Program-made: the position numbers and the translations under genes
Origin: Mycoplasmatota bacterium
GTDB taxonomy: Bacteria > Bacillota_I > Bacilli_A > Izemoplasmatales > Hujiaoplasmataceae
NCBI GenBank assembly: GCA_023132365.1
Contig: JAGLYJ010000041.1
Location: forward strand, 1 to 8,924
Direction: 5' to 3'
Length of the DNA stretch: 8,924 bases
The notes under the pieces: generated by a model
The model's input: only the letters and a program-made list of their open reading frames with translations
Databases searched by the model: none
Told to the model about the DNA's origin: nothing
Shown: positions 6,878-8,924 of the stretch, piece by piece
Layout: each line of letters begins with the position of its first letter
How positions within the stretch are numbered: the first letter of the stretch is position 1

Positions 6878-6951
6878 AAGCAATAAAAGGGAACAAACAT
6901 TATTTGTCCCCTTTAGTGTTTTGTTTATTGCTCTTATTTATTTTATTGCTT
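6878..6951. repeat. Short repeats flanking the oppA-oppB stem-loop
   Basis: On the plus strand TTTATTGCT occurs twice, at 6924-6932 and 6942-6950, and its complement AGCAATAAA once, at 6879-6887. The outer copy gives an 11-bp perfect inverted repeat (6878-6888 against 6941-6951), and the inner copy a 9-bp one. Both upstream copies can therefore compete for the same downstream partner, and the partner overlaps three bases of the main stem. This allows alternative RNA pairings around the stem-loop. AT-rich composition makes part of this likely by chance. Confidence 0.5.
6886..6914 (-). terminator. oppA-oppB intergenic stem-loop, probable leaky terminator or mRNA stabiliser
   Basis: A 12-bp stem (6886-6897 with 6903-6914) closes a 5-nt loop. 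In the minus-strand RNA the arms are AAAGGGGACAAA and UUUGUUCCCUUU, pairing throughout with one G-U wobble; on the plus strand that position is an A-C mismatch, so the structure suits operon-sense RNA. A seven-pair outer helix (6879-6885 with 6926-6932) can extend it across a 10-nt bulge. The U-rich stretch just after the stem (UUUUAUUGCUUU) is interrupted, so termination would be partial. It sits 43 nt after the oppA stop and 33 nt before the oppB ATG. The likely role is to lower oppBCDF expression relative to oppA, or to protect the oppA message from 3' decay. Confidence 0.65.
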
Positions 6952-6957
6952 ATTAAA

Positions 6958-8924
6958 TTATTTGTTTGCTTCGTAATCATCTAGTACTGCAGTTCTTTGT
7001 GCTTGTGTTATCGCAGCATCAGTAACTATTACATTTTTAAGTTTGTCTTCTGTTAATCCATAAGATGCTTTACCAGCACGATTAGGAATTGCTTTTGAAA
7101 CAACTGGACTATATCCATTAGTACCTAACCAAGGAATAACGATTGCATATTCATAAGTTAATGCATATTCAGCTTCAGCAAAAGCCATATAACGAGCTTC
7201 TAAATCTTCAATATCAGTAAGTGCAGCACCGATATCATATAATGCTGTATAGCCTCCTAATACTTCTATTTCTAAAGCTTCATTAGTTCCATCAAATCCT
7301 AAAGAGTCGACCATATCTCCACCAACTACCATAGTATGTAGGAATGTTTGTGGATCTGCGTAATCAGGACCCCATCCAGACCAGATTGAGAAATCATAAT
7401 TCATTGTTATTGATCCCCAAGTTGCATCTTGATCATCAGTAGCAGGAATGTTATATTGAATTTCAACAACACCAGCACTAGCTGCTTCTAATGCATCAAA
7501 CATAGCTAAGTTATAAGCTTGTCTAGCAACATTCATGTTTCCAATTACGTCAATTTTAATAGGGAAATCTGCTTCAGTTAATCCACCAGCGATAAGTTCA
7601 GCTTTAGCTGTAGCAAAATAAGCTTCAGATTTAACTGCATCATAGACTGGATCGTCACCTTGTAAGATTCCTGTCAAAGTAATTCCACTAGTTCCTTCTT
7701 TTTCATTATATACATCATCTACGTAATTTGCATAATCTTTACCTTCAAATGCACATAATTCGCGGATTGTGTAACCTCTCATTAACCATAGTTCTGGTTC
7801 GTCTTCGTGCCACCATTTAAGCATGTCCATTACTTTTAATCCGTGTAAGAAACCTAATCTAAAGTCTACATTTAATAATGCTTCAAGTGTTGCAGCATGT
7901 TCTTCTACAGTTTTAGATAAACCACCATTGTATTCAGCTCCAACAACGTCTCTTGCAAAGTTGAAATATCCAATGTATGTAGCGCCAGCAGCTCTCAATA
8001 CAGGATTTGTAGATCCATCAACAGGTTCCATAACAGTACCAGTCAAATCAGCACCAGTTACATAATTTTCATAACCTACTTCATCTTGAGTAGATACAGT
8101 AAATCCATCAATATTTCCAGCTTCATACCATTCACGTAATGTTGATGCTGTAGATGTACCAGGTACAAATCTCTTGGTTACTGTATCAACATATACATGT
8201 TCAGCGTCCCAATATAGTTCGTTCTTTGTATATGTGATTAAATTTTCTCTAATGTGTTCAGTCATTCTAAATGCACCATTAACTAAAATAAAGTCTTCAG
8301 ATGCTCCAAAATCTGTACCAATTTGTTCTAAGTAATATGAACTAACTGGTAAGAAAGGAGAATATGTCAATGCAGATAAGAAATATGGTGTAGCTTGTTT
8401 TACTGTATAAGCTACTTCATATTGTGAAACTGCTTCTATACCAACAGTTGAGAAAGCTAAATCATCAATAGCGTCATCACTTAATGATTCGTAATAAGCT
8501 TCAGCGCCTTCTAATAAATTGTAAACGATACTCGCTGTACCAGATCCATTAATAGGATCAAGAACATATTTGATACCAGATACGAAGTCTGCTGCTGTAA
8601 CAACACCATAAACTTCACCAGTAGCGTTATCTACCCATGGAACATCTTCTCTAAGTTGGAATGTCCAAGTTTGAGTAAGGTCATCGTTAATTACAGTTTT
8701 GTATCCGATAGCCATTGCTCCAACTATGTTAGAGTATTGATCATTTTCAACTAAACCATCAACCATATTCGTATAATGCTCAGAATTATATGTCCATGTG
8801 TTAGTCAAGTAGTTCAATAGAGAATTTGTAATTTCAGTATTATAAGTTGTTTGATAAATATCAACAGTGTTGAATACTTCTCCTGCAACTGTATAAGTTC
8901 CATCCGCTGCAATTGCACCATGTG
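6958..8924 (-). CDS. oppA: Oligopeptide-binding protein OppA, 5' end outside window (partial)
   Basis: The extracytoplasmic substrate-binding protein (SBP_bac_5 family) that captures peptides and delivers them to OppBC. 654 residues are visible and the frame is open to the right edge, so the N-terminus, expected to carry a lipoprotein signal, is missing. Recognisable family segments are TWTFQLREDVPWVD with the following VTAADFVSGIKYVLDP (a hallmark near the N-terminal third), an RFVPGTSTASTLREWYEAG region, and SGWGPDYADPQTFLHTM towards the C-terminus. The mature part is acidic and rich in Tyr, Thr and Ala. An internal TTG at 8817 is not the start: it has no Shine-Dalgarno, and family-like sequence (AADGTYTVAGEVFNTVDIYQ) continues upstream. 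It is first in the operon as seen here, separated from oppB by a stem-loop, which suits a binding protein needed in excess. The stop is TAA. The name OppA rests on the linked oppBCDF; di- versus oligopeptide preference cannot be read from sequence alone. Confidence 0.92.
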   Translation of the reverse strand, partial: HGAIAADGTYTVAGEVFNTVDIYQTTYNTEITNSLLNYLTNTWTYNSEHYTNMVDGLVENDQYSNIVGAMAIGYKTVINDDLTQTWTFQLREDVPWVDNATGEVYGVVTAADFVSGIKYVLDPINGSGTASIVYNLLEGAEAYYESLSDDAIDDLAFSTVGIEAVSQYEVAYTVKQATPYFLSALTYSPFLPVSSYYLEQIGTDFGASEDFILVNGAFRMTEHIRENLITYTKNELYWDAEHVYVDTVTKRFVPGTSTASTLREWYEAGNIDGFTVSTQDEVGYENYVTGADLTGTVMEPVDGSTNPVLRAAGATYIGYFNFARDVVGAEYNGGLSKTVEEHAATLEALLNVDFRLGFLHGLKVMDMLKWWHEDEPELWLMRGYTIRELCAFEGKDYANYVDDVYNEKEGTSGITLTGILQGDDPVYDAVKSEAYFATAKAELIAGGLTEADFPIKIDVIGNMNVARQAYNLAMFDALEAASAGVVEIQYNIPATDDQDATWGSITMNYDFSIWSGWGPDYADPQTFLHTMVVGGDMVDSLGFDGTNEALEIEVLGGYTALYDIGAALTDIEDLEARYMAFAEAEYALTYEYAIVIPWLGTNGYSPVVSKAIPNRAGKASYGLTEDKLKNVIVTDAAITQAQRTAVLDDYEANK

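Noticed and set aside
6853..6910. Internal promoter for oppB (TTGTTC-N17-TAAAAT on the minus strand)
   Set aside because: The -35 box matches only three of six bases, and transcription would start within or after the oppB ribosome binding site.
7823..8065. Plus-strand open frame of 80 codons inside oppA
   Set aside because: It is fully antisense to the well-supported oppA; its Ser/Pro/Thr-rich composition is the complement of oppA codons.
8815..8817. TTG as the start of the peptide-binding protein
   Set aside because: No Shine-Dalgarno precedes it and the frame stays open with family-like sequence to the window edge, so the gene is cut by the edge rather than starting here.

Overview
The window is AT-rich (about one third G+C by eye). 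All seven protein genes lie on the minus strand, so transcription runs from the right edge to the left. Every tryptophan is TGG and the frames stay open under the standard bacterial code, so TGA is not being read as Trp. The AT bias, the strong Shine-Dalgarno sites, the Bacilli-style Opp proteins and the BspA-like leucine-rich-repeat surface protein suggest a low-G+C Gram-positive of the Bacillota/Mycoplasmatota kind. Erysipelotrichia, Acholeplasma-like or Izemoplasma-like lineages would fit, and recoded Mycoplasma/Spiroplasma would not. This placement is an inference.

Right part (2494-8924): an oligopeptide ABC importer operon in the order oppA-oppB-oppC-oppD-oppF. oppA, the substrate-binding protein, runs off the right edge, so its start and promoter are not visible. 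oppB and oppC encode the two permease subunits, and oppD and oppF the two ATPases. Junctions are very tight: 1 nt between oppB and oppC, 12 nt between oppC and oppD, and a 1-nt overlap (TAATG) between oppD and oppF. The exception is a 105-nt gap between oppA and oppB. It holds a 12-bp stem-loop that pairs fully only in the operon-sense RNA and is a likely leaky terminator or mRNA stabiliser, which would let OppA be made in excess over the membrane complex.

Left part (53-2450): two further minus-strand genes follow oppF after 43 nt, with no visible terminator between. The first encodes a 105-residue, three-helix membrane protein that I do not recognise. Four nt later comes a 691-residue protein with an N-terminal domain, a RanBP2-like W-C-C-N-C-C zinc ribbon, five predicted membrane helices and a C-terminal BspA-type LRR domain, predicted to lie outside the cell. 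They may be read through from opp or have their own promoter. A perfect TTGACA-N16-TATAAT pair lies just before the LRR gene but sits awkwardly close to its ATG.

The opp genes are ordinary in function. The points worth a second look are the zinc-ribbon/five-helix/LRR protein and its small partner, the oppA-oppB stem-loop with competing repeats, the oppD C-terminus that doubles as a perfect Shine-Dalgarno for oppF, and the absence of Fe-S cysteines in OppD. I saw no mobile element, CRISPR array, tRNA or rRNA, and no convincing evidence of an entirely new system.
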